Of a DNA stretch of 64,000 nt, positions 27,027 to 35,322 are shown piece by piece; position 1 is the stretch's first letter, and every line of letters starts with the position of its first letter. This DNA comes from Marinoscillum sp040222955 (lineage in GTDB: Bacteria > Bacteroidota > Bacteroidia > Cytophagales > Cyclobacteriaceae). A program made the translations under genes and the position numbers. The stretch is from assembly GCF_040222955.1 (NCBI RefSeq), contig NZ_JAVKCA010000007.1, forward strand, positions 558,001 through 622,000, in the 5' to 3' direction. The notes beneath the pieces were generated by a model. That model ran no database searches and had not been told where the DNA came from. It saw only the letters and a list, made by a program, of their open reading frames with translations.

Positions 27027-28088
27027 ATGAATAAGAACATCAAAAGGATTCTGTACATCATCATTGCTCTCGTAATACTGGGTTTGATTGCCTATCCGAA
27101 AATTCCGAAGGGTGGTAGTGAAGCCAGTGAAGTGGCTCAGCCTGTAAGTGCACAGATCACAGTGGATGCAGTCATTCTAAAGAAGGAAGAGCTTAAAAAC
27201 CAGGTAAACACCACGGGAAGCCTGCTGGCAGATGAGTCAGTGGTACTGAATGCCGAGGTGGCCGGAAAAATAGAGACCATCTCCTTCACCGAGGGTCAAA
27301 AAGTGAAAAAGGGTGAGCTTTTGCTCAAACTGAATGACGAAGAGATTCTTGCAGAGATCGAGAAATTGCGATTTACCGTAAAGCTCAATGAAGACAACGA
27401 GTTTCGTCAACGTCAGCTTCTGGAGAAGGAAGCCATCAGTAGCGAAGAGTATGAAACGGCCCTCACTACCCTCAACACTGTAAGGTCGGAGATTAAGGTT
27501 TTACAAGCGAGACTTGAAAAGCACTATATCCGTGCACCCTTTGATGGTACCGTTGGCCTTAGAAACATCTCCGAAGGTGGCTACCTGAATCCCGGAACGC
27601 GTGTGGCCGAGCTCTATAAAATCAATCCGATCAAACTGGAATTTACCATCCCCAGCAAATACATCGGAGTGGTCAACGTGGGAGATCGGATAGACTTCTC
27701 GGTAGACGCTTATGAGCAAAAGTTTGGTGGGTCAATCTATGCCATAGAGCCACAGATTGACCCACAAACCAGGAGTATTCGCTTGAGAGCAAAAGCGGAT
27801 AATACTGCAGGCCAGCTTTTCCCTGGCCAGTTTGCACGGATCGACCTGACGCTGGAAATCATCCCGGATGCCCTGCTGGTGCCCACGGAAGCGGTGATTC
27901 CAGAGCTTAATGGAAAGAAAGTCTATCAATATCAGGCAGGTGTGGTCAATTCACAACAGGTGACTTCCGGTATTCGCACAGAAAACCGACTACAAATCCT
28001 GAGTGGTCTCAATGAAGGGGACACGGTGATCACCAGCGGAATCCTTCAGATCGGGCAAGGGATGGAGGTAAAACTTAACATCAAATAA
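27027..28088 (+). CDS. RND efflux periplasmic adaptor (membrane fusion protein)
   Basis: The 353-residue HlyD/AcrA-type adaptor has an N-terminal membrane anchor (RILYIIIALVILGLIAY). The lipoyl/barrel-sandwich half-motif is LNAEVAGKIETISFTEGQKVKKG, followed by a short alpha-hairpin, then the second half-motif YIRAPFDGTVGLRNISEGGYL. Beta-barrel (LEFTIPSKYIGVVNVG) and membrane-proximal domains come last. It links the inner-membrane pump to the outer-membrane channel. It is the first gene of a four-gene unit; the pump gene starts 2 bases after its stop. About 220 bases upstream lie between it and the divergent 592-residue protein gene. Confidence 0.93.
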   Translation: MNKNIKRILYIIIALVILGLIAYPKIPKGGSEASEVAQPVSAQITVDAVILKKEELKNQVNTTGSLLADESVVLNAEVAGKIETISFTEGQKVKKGELLLKLNDEEILAEIEKLRFTVKLNEDNEFRQRQLLEKEAISSEEYETALTTLNTVRSEIKVLQARLEKHYIRAPFDGTVGLRNISEGGYLNPGTRVAELYKINPIKLEFTIPSKYIGVVNVGDRIDFSVDAYEQKFGGSIYAIEPQIDPQTRSIRLRAKADNTAGQLFPGQFARIDLTLEIIPDALLVPTEAVIPELNGKKVYQYQAGVVNSQQVTSGIRTENRLQILSGLNEGDTVITSGILQIGQGMEVKLNIK

Positions 28089-28090
28089 CG

Positions 28091-31000
28091 ATGGCCAGTA
28101 TCTCAAATATCAGCATCGAACGCCCCGTATTGGCCATAGTGATGTCCGTGATCATCATTCTCTTTGGTGTGATTGGATTCAATTTCCTGGGCGTCCGGGA
28201 GTACCCCAGTGTGGATCCACCGGTCATCACCGTTTCCACCAGCTACACAGGAGCCAGTGCGGATGTGATAGAAACACAGATCACCGAGCCGCTGGAAGAG
28301 TCTATCAATGGCATAGACGGCATCAAAACCCTCTCGTCGATCAGTGCCGATGGTAGCAGCACCATCACCGTAGAGTTCAATCTGGAAGTAGACCTGGAAG
28401 CCGCAGCCAATGACGTGCGCGACAAGGTATCACGGGCCATCAGAAACCTCCCCCCGGATGCCGATCCGCCGATTGTTACCAAAGCGGATGCCGACTCCAG
28501 CCCAATCATCGCCCTGAGAATTTTCAGTGAGAAGCGCAACCTGCTGGAAATGACGGAAATCGCAGACAACATCTTCAAAGAAACCTTTCAGACCATCCCC
28601 GGGGTGAGTGAGGTCAGGATCTGGGGTGAAAAGAAATATTCGATCCGGCTTTGGATGGATCCCGATAAGCTGGCGGCCTATGGTCTCACCCCTTTGGATA
28701 TTCTCAACTCTGTGGGTGACCAGAACATTGAACTCCCCTCCGGGCGCATCGAAGGATCGGCCACAGAACTTACCGTACGCACTTTTGGGCGACTCTCCTC
28801 TCCTGAGGAATTCAATGACTTGATTTTAAGGGAGGCTGACAATGACATTGTGCGATTCAGGGACATTGGCAGAGCAGAGTTTTTCCCGGAAAACGAGCGC
28901 ACCGCCCTGCGAAACAATGGCATCCCGCTGGTGCTCAATGCCATCGTACCACAACCAGGCTCCAATAACCTGGAAATAGCGGCTGAGTTTTACAAGCGAC
29001 TGGAAGCCCTCAAGAAAAATTTACCCGAAGACCTCTCCACAGAAATAGCCTTTGACAATACCCAGTACATCAAAGAATCCATCGCGGAAGTACAGCAAAC
29101 CATTTTTGTAGCCTTCGGACTGGTGGTGCTGATCATCTTCGCCTTTCTGAGGGACTGGCGTACCACCTTTATTCCCGTGATCACGGTGCCCATAGCCCTC
29201 ATCGGATCATTTTTCGCCATGTATGCACTGGGCTTTTCCATCAACGTACTCACGCTGCTGGGCATTGTGCTGGCCATCGGACTGGTAGTGGATGATGCCA
29301 TCGTAGTGCTGGAAAATATCTATACCAAGATAGAAGACGGCATGGAGCCCGAGGAAGCCGGTAAAAAAGGAACCAGAGAAATCTTCTTTGCGGTCATTTC
29401 TACCACCGTGGCCCTGACCTCCGTATTCTTCCCCATTGTGTTTCTTCAGGGCCTCACAGGACGTCTTTTCAGGGAATTTGGAATCACCGTGGCTGTAGCT
29501 GTGGTTATCTCCTCCTTCGTGGCACTCACGCTCACCCCTATGCTTTCGAGTAAAATGCTCAAAAAGCGCGAACAAAAACAATGGTTTTATCGCAAAACAG
29601 AGCCTTTTTTCCTCTGGATGAACAATGGATACAACAATGCCCTAGACTCCTTTATGGATAACAGGTGGCTATCAGGACTGATCATTGTTATATCCGGAGT
29701 ACTCATCTACGTTTTTGCCCTTACTCTGCCTTCAGAACTCTCGCCACTGGAAGACAGGGGGCAATTCAGAATATTTGCTACCGGGCCGGAGGGAGCCACC
29801 TTTGAATATATGGATGCCTACGCTACAGAAATGACCTCTGTACTTTCGGAAAAAGTGCCCGAAGCCCAATCGATCATCACCATTACCTCACCCGGCTTCT
29901 CTTCCGCAGCATCCGTCAACGCTGCTTTCATTATAGTAAAGCTGAAAGATGCGAAGGACCGGAAGCGGACGCAACATGAGATTGTCATGGACATACAGCC
30001 TGAGGTGGCTAAAAATACTAAAGCACGGGCATTTGTCTCCGAGCCAGAGTCTATCGGGAGGAGTTTTGGTAGCATGCCTGTGAGCTTCGTGATTCAGGCC
30101 AGAAACCTCGATCAGCTCAAAGAAGTACTGCCCGCCTTTGTGGAAAAGGCTTCCGCCAATCCGAATTTTAGCTTTGTGGATTTGAACCTGAAATTCAATA
30201 AACCTGAACTAGGAGTGCGAATAGACCGGGAAAAAGCCCAGACGATGGGTGTTTCAGTAAAAGATATCGCGCAGACCCTTCAGCTGAGCCTGAGTGGCAA
30301 TCGGTTCGGTTATTTCATCATGAATGGAAAGCAATATTATGTCATTGGTCAGCTGGAAAAAAGTAACCGAAACGAACCCCTGGATCTGAAATCGATTTAT
30401 GTAAAAGCCAGAAATGGAGAGCTGGTACAGCTGGATAATCTGGTGACCCTGGAAGAACGCTCCACTCCACCACAGCTCTATCACTACAACCGATTCACTT
30501 CCGCCACTGTGTCAGCCAAACTGGCCGAAGGGGTTTCTCTGGGTGACGGCCTGAAAGAAATGGATCTGATTGCAGATGAGGTGCTGGATGATCGCTTTCA
30601 AACGGCCCTCTCCGGGACGTCTCTTGAGTTTCAGCAAAGTGCCAGCAACCTCTATTTTGCATTTGCCCTGGCGCTCATATTGATATACCTGGTGTTGGCA
30701 GCCCAGTTTGAGAGTTTTCGCGATCCGCTGATCATCATGTTTACCGTTCCTCTGGCACTATCAGGCGCGCTCTTCAGCCTCTGGTATTTCAATGAATCAC
30801 TCAATATTTTCTCTCAAATCGGGATGATCATGCTGATCGGATTGATCACCAAAAACGGAATTCTGATTGTGGAATTTGCCAACCAGCGAAAAGCACAGGA
30901 CTATTCCATCATGGAATCTATCAAAGGAGCGGCGAAAATGAGGTTCAGACCTATTCTGATGACCAGCTTGTCCACCATTCTGGGCATACTCCCTATTGCT

Positions 31001-31150
31001 CTTGCGTTAGGTGCTGGTGCCGAAAGTCGCGTATCCATGGGGATAGCCGTTATCGGTGGTATGATCATCGCCACTTTTCTGAGCCTATTTGTGATCCCCG
31101 CCATTTACTCATTCCTTACCAGCAAGCAAAAAAGATTAAGCAGAGTATGA
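28091..31150 (+). CDS. RND multidrug efflux pump (HAE1/AcrB family)
   Basis: This 1019-residue inner-membrane transporter uses the proton gradient to expel hydrophobic compounds. The N-terminus SISNISIERPVLAIVMSV and the GVREYPSVDPPVITVSTSY segment are typical of HAE1 pumps. GLVVDDAIVVLENIY carries the adjacent Asp pair of transmembrane helix 4 used for proton relay. Two large periplasmic loops and 12 helices in two repeated halves are apparent (second-half helices at ~residues 855-1005). It lies between the adaptor (2-bp gap) and the TolC-like channel, which starts in an ATGA overlap at its stop. The substrate is not predictable. Confidence 0.95.
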   Translation: MASISNISIERPVLAIVMSVIIILFGVIGFNFLGVREYPSVDPPVITVSTSYTGASADVIETQITEPLEESINGIDGIKTLSSISADGSSTITVEFNLEVDLEAAANDVRDKVSRAIRNLPPDADPPIVTKADADSSPIIALRIFSEKRNLLEMTEIADNIFKETFQTIPGVSEVRIWGEKKYSIRLWMDPDKLAAYGLTPLDILNSVGDQNIELPSGRIEGSATELTVRTFGRLSSPEEFNDLILREADNDIVRFRDIGRAEFFPENERTALRNNGIPLVLNAIVPQPGSNNLEIAAEFYKRLEALKKNLPEDLSTEIAFDNTQYIKESIAEVQQTIFVAFGLVVLIIFAFLRDWRTTFIPVITVPIALIGSFFAMYALGFSINVLTLLGIVLAIGLVVDDAIVVLENIYTKIEDGMEPEEAGKKGTREIFFAVISTTVALTSVFFPIVFLQGLTGRLFREFGITVAVAVVISSFVALTLTPMLSSKMLKKREQKQWFYRKTEPFFLWMNNGYNNALDSFMDNRWLSGLIIVISGVLIYVFALTLPSELSPLEDRGQFRIFATGPEGATFEYMDAYATEMTSVLSEKVPEAQSIITITSPGFSSAASVNAAFIIVKLKDAKDRKRTQHEIVMDIQPEVAKNTKARAFVSEPESIGRSFGSMPVSFVIQARNLDQLKEVLPAFVEKASANPNFSFVDLNLKFNKPELGVRIDREKAQTMGVSVKDIAQTLQLSLSGNRFGYFIMNGKQYYVIGQLEKSNRNEPLDLKSIYVKARNGELVQLDNLVTLEERSTPPQLYHYNRFTSATVSAKLAEGVSLGDGLKEMDLIADEVLDDRFQTALSGTSLEFQQSASNLYFAFALALILIYLVLAAQFESFRDPLIIMFTVPLALSGALFSLWYFNESLNIFSQIGMIMLIGLITKNGILIVEFANQRKAQDYSIMESIKGAAKMRFRPILMTSLSTILGILPIALALGAGAESRVSMGIAVIGGMIIATFLSLFVIPAIYSFLTSKQKRLSRV

Positions 31151-32445
31151 TAAAAGGACTTTTCATTCTGATTGGCACCATTTCATTTGTTCAGGATCCT
31201 CATCTGGCGATGGATGAAGAAACGGCCGTATCCATCGCCCTGGAGAAAAACTTTGACCTCATCCTGGAGTCCTATCAGGTAGACTTGGCAAAAAATGACA
31301 ACACTCCGGGAAATGCAGGAATGCTCCCTACCATCGACCTGAGTGGGGAAGCCCGGCAGAGTATTCAAAACACTGAGCAGCAGTTTTTCTCTGGCGATGG
31401 ACAGTCCCGGACCGGGGCTAAAACCACCAATTACAATGCAGGCGTCAATATGGTCTGGACACTTTTTGATGGGCTGAAAATGTTCGCATCAAAAGAACGA
31501 CTGGAGGAAATCCAAAAAACCAATGAATATGCCTTCAAGGCGCAGGTACAAAACGTGTTGTCGGATGTGATGAAAGCTTTTTACAACACGGCCCTGGAGC
31601 AGGAACGCCTGGCACTACTCCAAAGTACCCTGGCCCTCTCCGAAGAGCGTGTGAGCATCAGTAAAGAGAAATACGAAGTGGGCAAAGCCAGCAAGCTGGA
31701 ATATCTGCAGGCTCAGGTGGACTATAACACAGACCAGTCTGCTCTGGTGCGGCAGCAGGAAGTCATCGCCAGAAGCAAACTGGCGCTCCTTCAGCTCCTG
31801 GGTTTGGAAACGTCAGATAGCCTCTCTCTTCAGTACAGCTATAAACTGAATGGCCTGATGACTCTTCAGGAACTGGAAGAGACTGCCCTGCAGCAAAACC
31901 CGGACCTGCAATATCTCCAAAGTCAACGGGAAGTAGCCATACTCACCACCCGTGAGCGCGAGCGCGAGCTGTACCCCTCGCTTGACTTTAACCTGGGCTA
32001 CAACTACTCCAACCTGAAGGCCGAGGCGGGCTTCCTGCAGAGCAACCGCACCAATGGCGTTAACTATGGGCTCTCAGCCACCATGACCCTCTTCGATGGC
32101 CTCAACCAGCAGAGAGCCATACAGAACTCCAAAATACAAAGTGAGTACGCCATGACTGCTTATGAACAGGCCAAAATGCAACTCCTCACCGCGGTAAGGT
32201 CAGGTTTTCTGACCTTGAAAAATTCACTTACCCTCGTGGCATTGGAAGAACAGAACCTGGCAGTGGCCCAGGAAAACGTGGAGATCGCTCTGGAGCGGTA
32301 CCGAATTGGTAAATCCAACCCACTTGAAATAAGAGAGGCACAAAACAATGCAGTGAACGCCCAAATCAGACATCTGGAAGCACTGAATTCGGCCAAAATA
32401 GCCGAAATTGAACTCAAAAGACTCAGCGGTCAAATCATTAATTAG
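31147..32445 (+). CDS. TolC-family outer-membrane efflux protein
   Basis: The 432-residue outer-membrane channel subunit has a short N-terminal signal (IKGLFILIGTISFV) followed by MDEETAVSIALEKNFDLILE, typical of the first TolC helix. Two homologous halves carry long amphipathic helices (YEVGKASKLEYLQAQVDYN in the first; YRIGKSNPLEIREAQNNAVN in the second). Between them are beta strands (LYPSLDFNLGYNYSN; YGLSATMTLFDGLNQQ). It completes the tripartite efflux pump. Its ATG overlaps the pump's stop codon by four bases, and a lipoprotein gene follows after 2 bases. Confidence 0.93.
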   Translation: MIKGLFILIGTISFVQDPHLAMDEETAVSIALEKNFDLILESYQVDLAKNDNTPGNAGMLPTIDLSGEARQSIQNTEQQFFSGDGQSRTGAKTTNYNAGVNMVWTLFDGLKMFASKERLEEIQKTNEYAFKAQVQNVLSDVMKAFYNTALEQERLALLQSTLALSEERVSISKEKYEVGKASKLEYLQAQVDYNTDQSALVRQQEVIARSKLALLQLLGLETSDSLSLQYSYKLNGLMTLQELEETALQQNPDLQYLQSQREVAILTTRERERELYPSLDFNLGYNYSNLKAEAGFLQSNRTNGVNYGLSATMTLFDGLNQQRAIQNSKIQSEYAMTAYEQAKMQLLTAVRSGFLTLKNSLTLVALEEQNLAVAQENVEIALERYRIGKSNPLEIREAQNNAVNAQIRHLEALNSAKIAEIELKRLSGQIIN

Positions 32446-32447
32446 TC

Positions 32448-32981
32448 ATGAAAAGATCAATTATTCTACTCCTGATTGGTTTATGTATGTCGTGCCAGAC
32501 AACCAAAAGCTGGTATGAACTCACCACAAACAAGACAGCCCTACAGCCCTCAGAATTGGACAATGTGCCAGACAGTAGTCAGGTCATCATGGCCTACTCA
32601 TTTCTGCCTGCTCCACAACTTATGAACAGAATGCTGGAGGTACTGAAAGAGCAAAACATTGACCTCCAGTCGTCTGATTCTGAAAAGCTTACTTTCAGCA
32701 CCTCACCCACATTTATCGGGCAAAATACCCAATATAGAATGGAGGTGAGACTGGAGCCCAGTGAGGTGGAGCTCTTCAAGGGCAAAGCCACGATCAGGAC
32801 TTTCTACAAAGAGGGTGGTGAAGTAAAAGGACAAGCCTATGCCGAAGACAGCAAGGGTACTACCTTTGCTGCCAACTCGATGTGGCGGCTTGCAGAGAAA
32901 TCAGACAGCCGGTCGGGTTATGCGTTTTTTCATGCCTACCAGTTGGCCAAATCCTCTGCAAACCTGATGAAATTCGAATAA
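32448..32981 (+). CDS. Lipoprotein of unknown function in efflux operon
   Basis: The 177-residue lipoprotein has a signal MKRSIILLLIGLCMSC with the Cys followed by QTTKSWYEL. The mature part has an alternating strand/helix pattern without a recognised family; a charged segment RLEPSEVELFKGKATIRTF lies near the middle. It starts 2 bases after the TolC-like gene and is probably co-transcribed with the efflux genes, so a role at the outer membrane with that pump is possible but unproven. Its stop lies 2 bases from the stop of the convergent 42-residue gene. Confidence 0.72.
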   Translation: MKRSIILLLIGLCMSCQTTKSWYELTTNKTALQPSELDNVPDSSQVIMAYSFLPAPQLMNRMLEVLKEQNIDLQSSDSEKLTFSTSPTFIGQNTQYRMEVRLEPSEVELFKGKATIRTFYKEGGEVKGQAYAEDSKGTTFAANSMWRLAEKSDSRSGYAFFHAYQLAKSSANLMKFE

Positions 32982-32983
32982 AA

Positions 32984-33112
32984 TCACCGTCCGTTCTTAC
33001 GTTCGAAGTGCTCGGTGATTACTTTGGCGATGTATTCATTAACCGTGAGGCCCACCCTATCGGCAGCAGCCGAAACCAGTTTGAGGTATTCAGGGGTTAG
33101 TTGTATTTTCAT
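32984..33112 (-). CDS. 42-residue ribbon-helix-helix (CopG/Arc-like) protein
   Basis: The minus-strand ATG at 33112 is preceded by AATAAGG and opens a 42-codon frame ending at TGA 32984. The product begins MKIQLTPEYLKLVSAAADRV and continues with GLTVNEYIAKVITEHFE. This is the ribbon-helix-helix pattern: a short beta strand, then helix, G-x-T/S-x-x-E-Y-I turn, then second helix. RHH proteins bind DNA as dimers and often serve as antitoxins or small repressors. No toxin gene is adjacent: the convergent lipoprotein ends 2 bases away and tRNA-fMet lies divergently upstream. The short length suits a stand-alone RHH domain. Confidence 0.65.
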   Translation of the reverse strand: MKIQLTPEYLKLVSAAADRVGLTVNEYIAKVITEHFERKNGR

Positions 33113-33190
33113 CCTTATTGAAACGATTTCTGGCTCTATGATGTTGTAAGAGCACAAAAGATAAAGTTTTCAAATATTTCGGTAGAAGGC

Positions 33191-33221
33191 TTTGCAAATC
33201 TAAAAGACTGTACTACTTTTG
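33191..33221 (+). promoter_or_regulatory. Promoter of tRNA-fMet
   Basis: TTTG at 33191-33194 and TACTTTTG at 33214-33221 match the Bacteroidota -33/-7 consensus (TTTG, TAnnTTTG) exactly, with a 19-base spacer. The tRNA begins 11 bases after the -7 element. Confidence 0.85.
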
Positions 33222-33231
33222 CAGTCCACAT

Positions 33232-33304
<73 letters not shown>

Positions 33305-33308
33305 CTAC

Positions 33309-33340
33309 AAAGCCTCAGATTCATTTCTGAGGCTTTTTTT
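33309..33340 (+). terminator. Rho-independent terminator of tRNA-fMet
   Basis: The stem AAAGCCTCAG (33309-33318) pairs with CTGAGGCTTT (33327-33336), followed by more T residues up to 33340. It lies 5 bases after the tRNA. Confidence 0.92.
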
Positions 33341-33543
33341 GTGCTCGTTTTAAATAAATCGCTGTTCTATTCTAAATAATCTAATGCGCTAATCCTGTCG
33401 AAACAATGGATCAATCCGTATTTCTGGGGTAAGTCCATAAGATTATATTTTTACCAATCTCATTAATGGACTCGTAATTCAGAAGACTATTGGGCGCTAA
33501 GGCGGGCGGAGCATCCAAGCCTTGCCCGGCCGGGACAAGTGTG

Positions 33544-33604
33544 AATCATTTTGACTTGAAGATTTCCAAAAAAAGACCTCAGCACTTACTAAGTCAAAAT
33601 GATT
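33544..33604. repeat. 14-bp perfect inverted repeat
   Basis: AATCATTTTGACTT (33544-33557) and AAGTCAAAATGATT (33591-33604) are exact reverse complements separated by 33 bases. The second arm is followed by TTTT, so it could also act as a terminator. Confidence 0.75.
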
Positions 33605-33641
33605 TTTTGCGTGCGACCGGCTAGGTTGGTGCCTCTGTCAT

Positions 33642-33715
33642 CTAACCTATTGTTTTCTTTGCCTACGCGGCCCGACCTACGCGGCTCGGGGCAAGCAAAG
33701 AAAATGAAGGGTTAG
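33642..33715. repeat. Long composite stem-loop / interspersed-repeat candidate
   Basis: Nested arms pair in order: CTAACC (33642-33647) with GGTTAG (33710-33715), a symmetric 5/5 internal loop, TTTTCTTTGC (33653-33662) with GCAAAGAAAA (33695-33704), and CCCGA (33671-33675) with TCGGG (33686-33690). The apex contains a tandem pair of near-identical CCTACGCGGC units. Confidence 0.7.
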
Positions 33716-33893
33716 CGGCTCAGCCGTTAGCTGGACTATACAGTGAATCAGATCACTAGTGCCAACATCCAACTTCAATGCAATTCCCCCATAGGTTTTC
33801 GGATTGATCCCTTTTTTATTTCAGTGAAACATCAATTCATCTTTCCCCCCAACTTTCCAGATTGATCCGAAACAATGACAGAGTGTGTGGTAT

Positions 33894-33941
33894 GAAGGTC
33901 ACAGGTTCGATCATTCCATGACGGGTCTGTTCCCGCTACTA
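33894..33941 (+). pseudogene. Broken copy of tRNA-fMet 3' half
   Basis: 33894-33910 repeats 17 bases of the tRNA T-arm region exactly (GAAGGTCACAGGTTCGA), and 33926-33941 repeats its last bases through the discriminator and flank with one mismatch in 16 (TCTGTTCCCGCTACTA). About 15 extra bases sit inside the T loop, so no functional tRNA can form. Such 3'-end copies are what tRNA-targeting integration leaves behind, but an internal insertion is unusual. Confidence 0.65.
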
Positions 33942-34126
33942 GTTTAAAACCGGATTTAGGATCAAATAATATTTTGGATCAATTCAGAATCAATTTGTAA
34001 ACCCGGCAATCCTGTAGAACGGTTAGCCCAACCGCAGAAACACATTGGCACCGAAAGGTGTTGTTACACGAAAGAGACAACCATGTGAGCTCTTTGTGAA
34101 TACATGTTTCATCAAAAAGGAACCCA

Positions 34127-34777
34127 ATGAAATACACCAAAAAAATAAAGACTCTGGACTGGCTGGCGCACAATGTGGTGAGACTGGAGGTCAGTAAACC
34201 CACAGGTTTTGAATACCATGTGGGAGACGCTGTGGAAATTCAGGTGGGAGCACATGAACCGGGCCCTTTCACTATGACGAACCTCCCCAGCGAAGACACG
34301 CTGGAATTCATCATTCGAATCTATAAGAATCACCATGGCAAGACAGAAGCCATCAGCCAACTGAATGTTGGCGATCAGATTGGCTTTACAGAACCGTTCA
34401 ATACTTTCAGACCCAAGGAAAACGCTGTTTTTCTGGCTGGCGGAACAGGGATCACGCCATTCGTTGCCATCATGCGCTACATGCACCAGAAAGGTACACT
34501 GAACGATTGCCTGTTGATTTTTTCAAACAAAACCCGGAAAGACCTCTTTCTCGAAAAAGAACTTCGTGAGATGCTGGGAGACAAATACCTCAATGTCATC
34601 ACCAGCGACCCGGCAGATCCGGCGTACTATGGCAACATCGATGCTCCATTTCTCAAAAAGCAAATAAACCATTCACGCCCTGTACTGGTCTGTGGTCCAC
34701 CCCCATTTAATGAAGCCATGGAAAAGGCACTGAGAAGTATTGGGTTAAAAGAAGAGCACATTGATCTGGGAAGCTAA
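34127..34777 (+). CDS. Flavin reductase / ferredoxin-NADP reductase-like
   Basis: The 216-residue cytoplasmic FNR-superfamily oxidoreductase has an FAD-binding barrel with the GPFTMTNLPS motif (the usual R-x-Y-S/T position is PFTMTN here). The NAD(P)-binding domain has AVFLAGGTGITPFVAIMRYM and CGPPPFNEAMEKAL. It lacks an attached 2Fe-2S or globin domain, so electrons probably pass to a separate acceptor such as a ferredoxin or flavodoxin. The missing Arg and Tyr of R-x-Y-S/T may reflect a divergent flavin site. It is monocistronic, convergent with the DUF3291 gene. Confidence 0.85.
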   Translation: MKYTKKIKTLDWLAHNVVRLEVSKPTGFEYHVGDAVEIQVGAHEPGPFTMTNLPSEDTLEFIIRIYKNHHGKTEAISQLNVGDQIGFTEPFNTFRPKENAVFLAGGTGITPFVAIMRYMHQKGTLNDCLLIFSNKTRKDLFLEKELREMLGDKYLNVITSDPADPAYYGNIDAPFLKKQINHSRPVLVCGPPPFNEAMEKALRSIGLKEEHIDLGS

Positions 34778-34801
34778 AAATCACTTTAGCCCGGATCAGT
34801 C

Positions 34802-35278
34802 TTACTTCCCCAACCTGGATCCATCAGCATCATAAATGTCGGTCATACTGAAGGCCTTACTGGAAGAACCCGACTGGTTGAGTAAATCCAGTTTTGCCTT
34901 GGCTTCTGTCAAAGACGGAATCTGACCTTCCTCCACGTACCACATGACCGCTCTGTGCCCCTCGATTTCCAGAGACCATTTTTTTCGGCTCTTCAGAAAA
35001 TAGCTATGTACTGTCTGATAGGTGTAAGCTTTCAGGTAATCATAGTTCAGCCAGACCGACATGTTCACAAATATCAATTCATCCTCATAGGGCGTTTCCA
35101 CGTTGGCTGCACTTTCACCCTGGTCATCCTTCAGCCTCCACACAAAACCCGGGCTTTCTTCTGCCAGCTGGTTCACCGGCGCCAGAAAATCCCTGAATTC
35201 CTTGACAACAGGAGAATCCAGCTGATCCTTTAGTTTTATGATATTGAATTGCGCCAGATGGTAGTTGGTACTGCTCAT
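34802..35278 (-). CDS. DUF3291 domain protein
   Basis: The 158-residue protein begins YHLAQFNIIKLKDQLDSPVV and has SPGFVWRLKDDQGESA, the pattern of the DUF3291 (dimeric alpha/beta-barrel, ABM-like) family. A conserved aromatic/His-rich second half follows (VHSYFLKSRKKWSL, then HRAVMWYVEEGQIPSL). Members are small cytoplasmic proteins with no assigned reaction; a monooxygenase-like fold is inference. It lies 44 bases downstream of the esterase gene and may share its transcript. Confidence 0.75.
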   Translation of the reverse strand: MSSTNYHLAQFNIIKLKDQLDSPVVKEFRDFLAPVNQLAEESPGFVWRLKDDQGESAANVETPYEDELIFVNMSVWLNYDYLKAYTYQTVHSYFLKSRKKWSLEIEGHRAVMWYVEEGQIPSLTEAKAKLDLLNQSGSSSKAFSMTDIYDADGSRLGK

Positions 35279-35322
35279 AACTTTCTATTTCATTGTTAAC
35301 TTTCTGCAATCTTTACCTCAAA

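Larger units (their letters stand above)
33341..34126. other. Gene-free palindrome-rich region after tRNA
   Basis: Nearly 790 bases carry no credible coding frame. The stretch holds several inverted repeats (33544-33604; 33642-33715; a CCGG-centred hairpin near 33516-33535), three copies of a GATTGATCC-type motif (33408-33417 inverted, 33802-33810, 33860-33868), and a fragmentary copy of the tRNA 3' half (33894-33941). It could be a non-autonomous repeat element, a structured RNA, or the remains of an integrated element. No integrase or transposase is present in the window. Confidence 0.55.
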
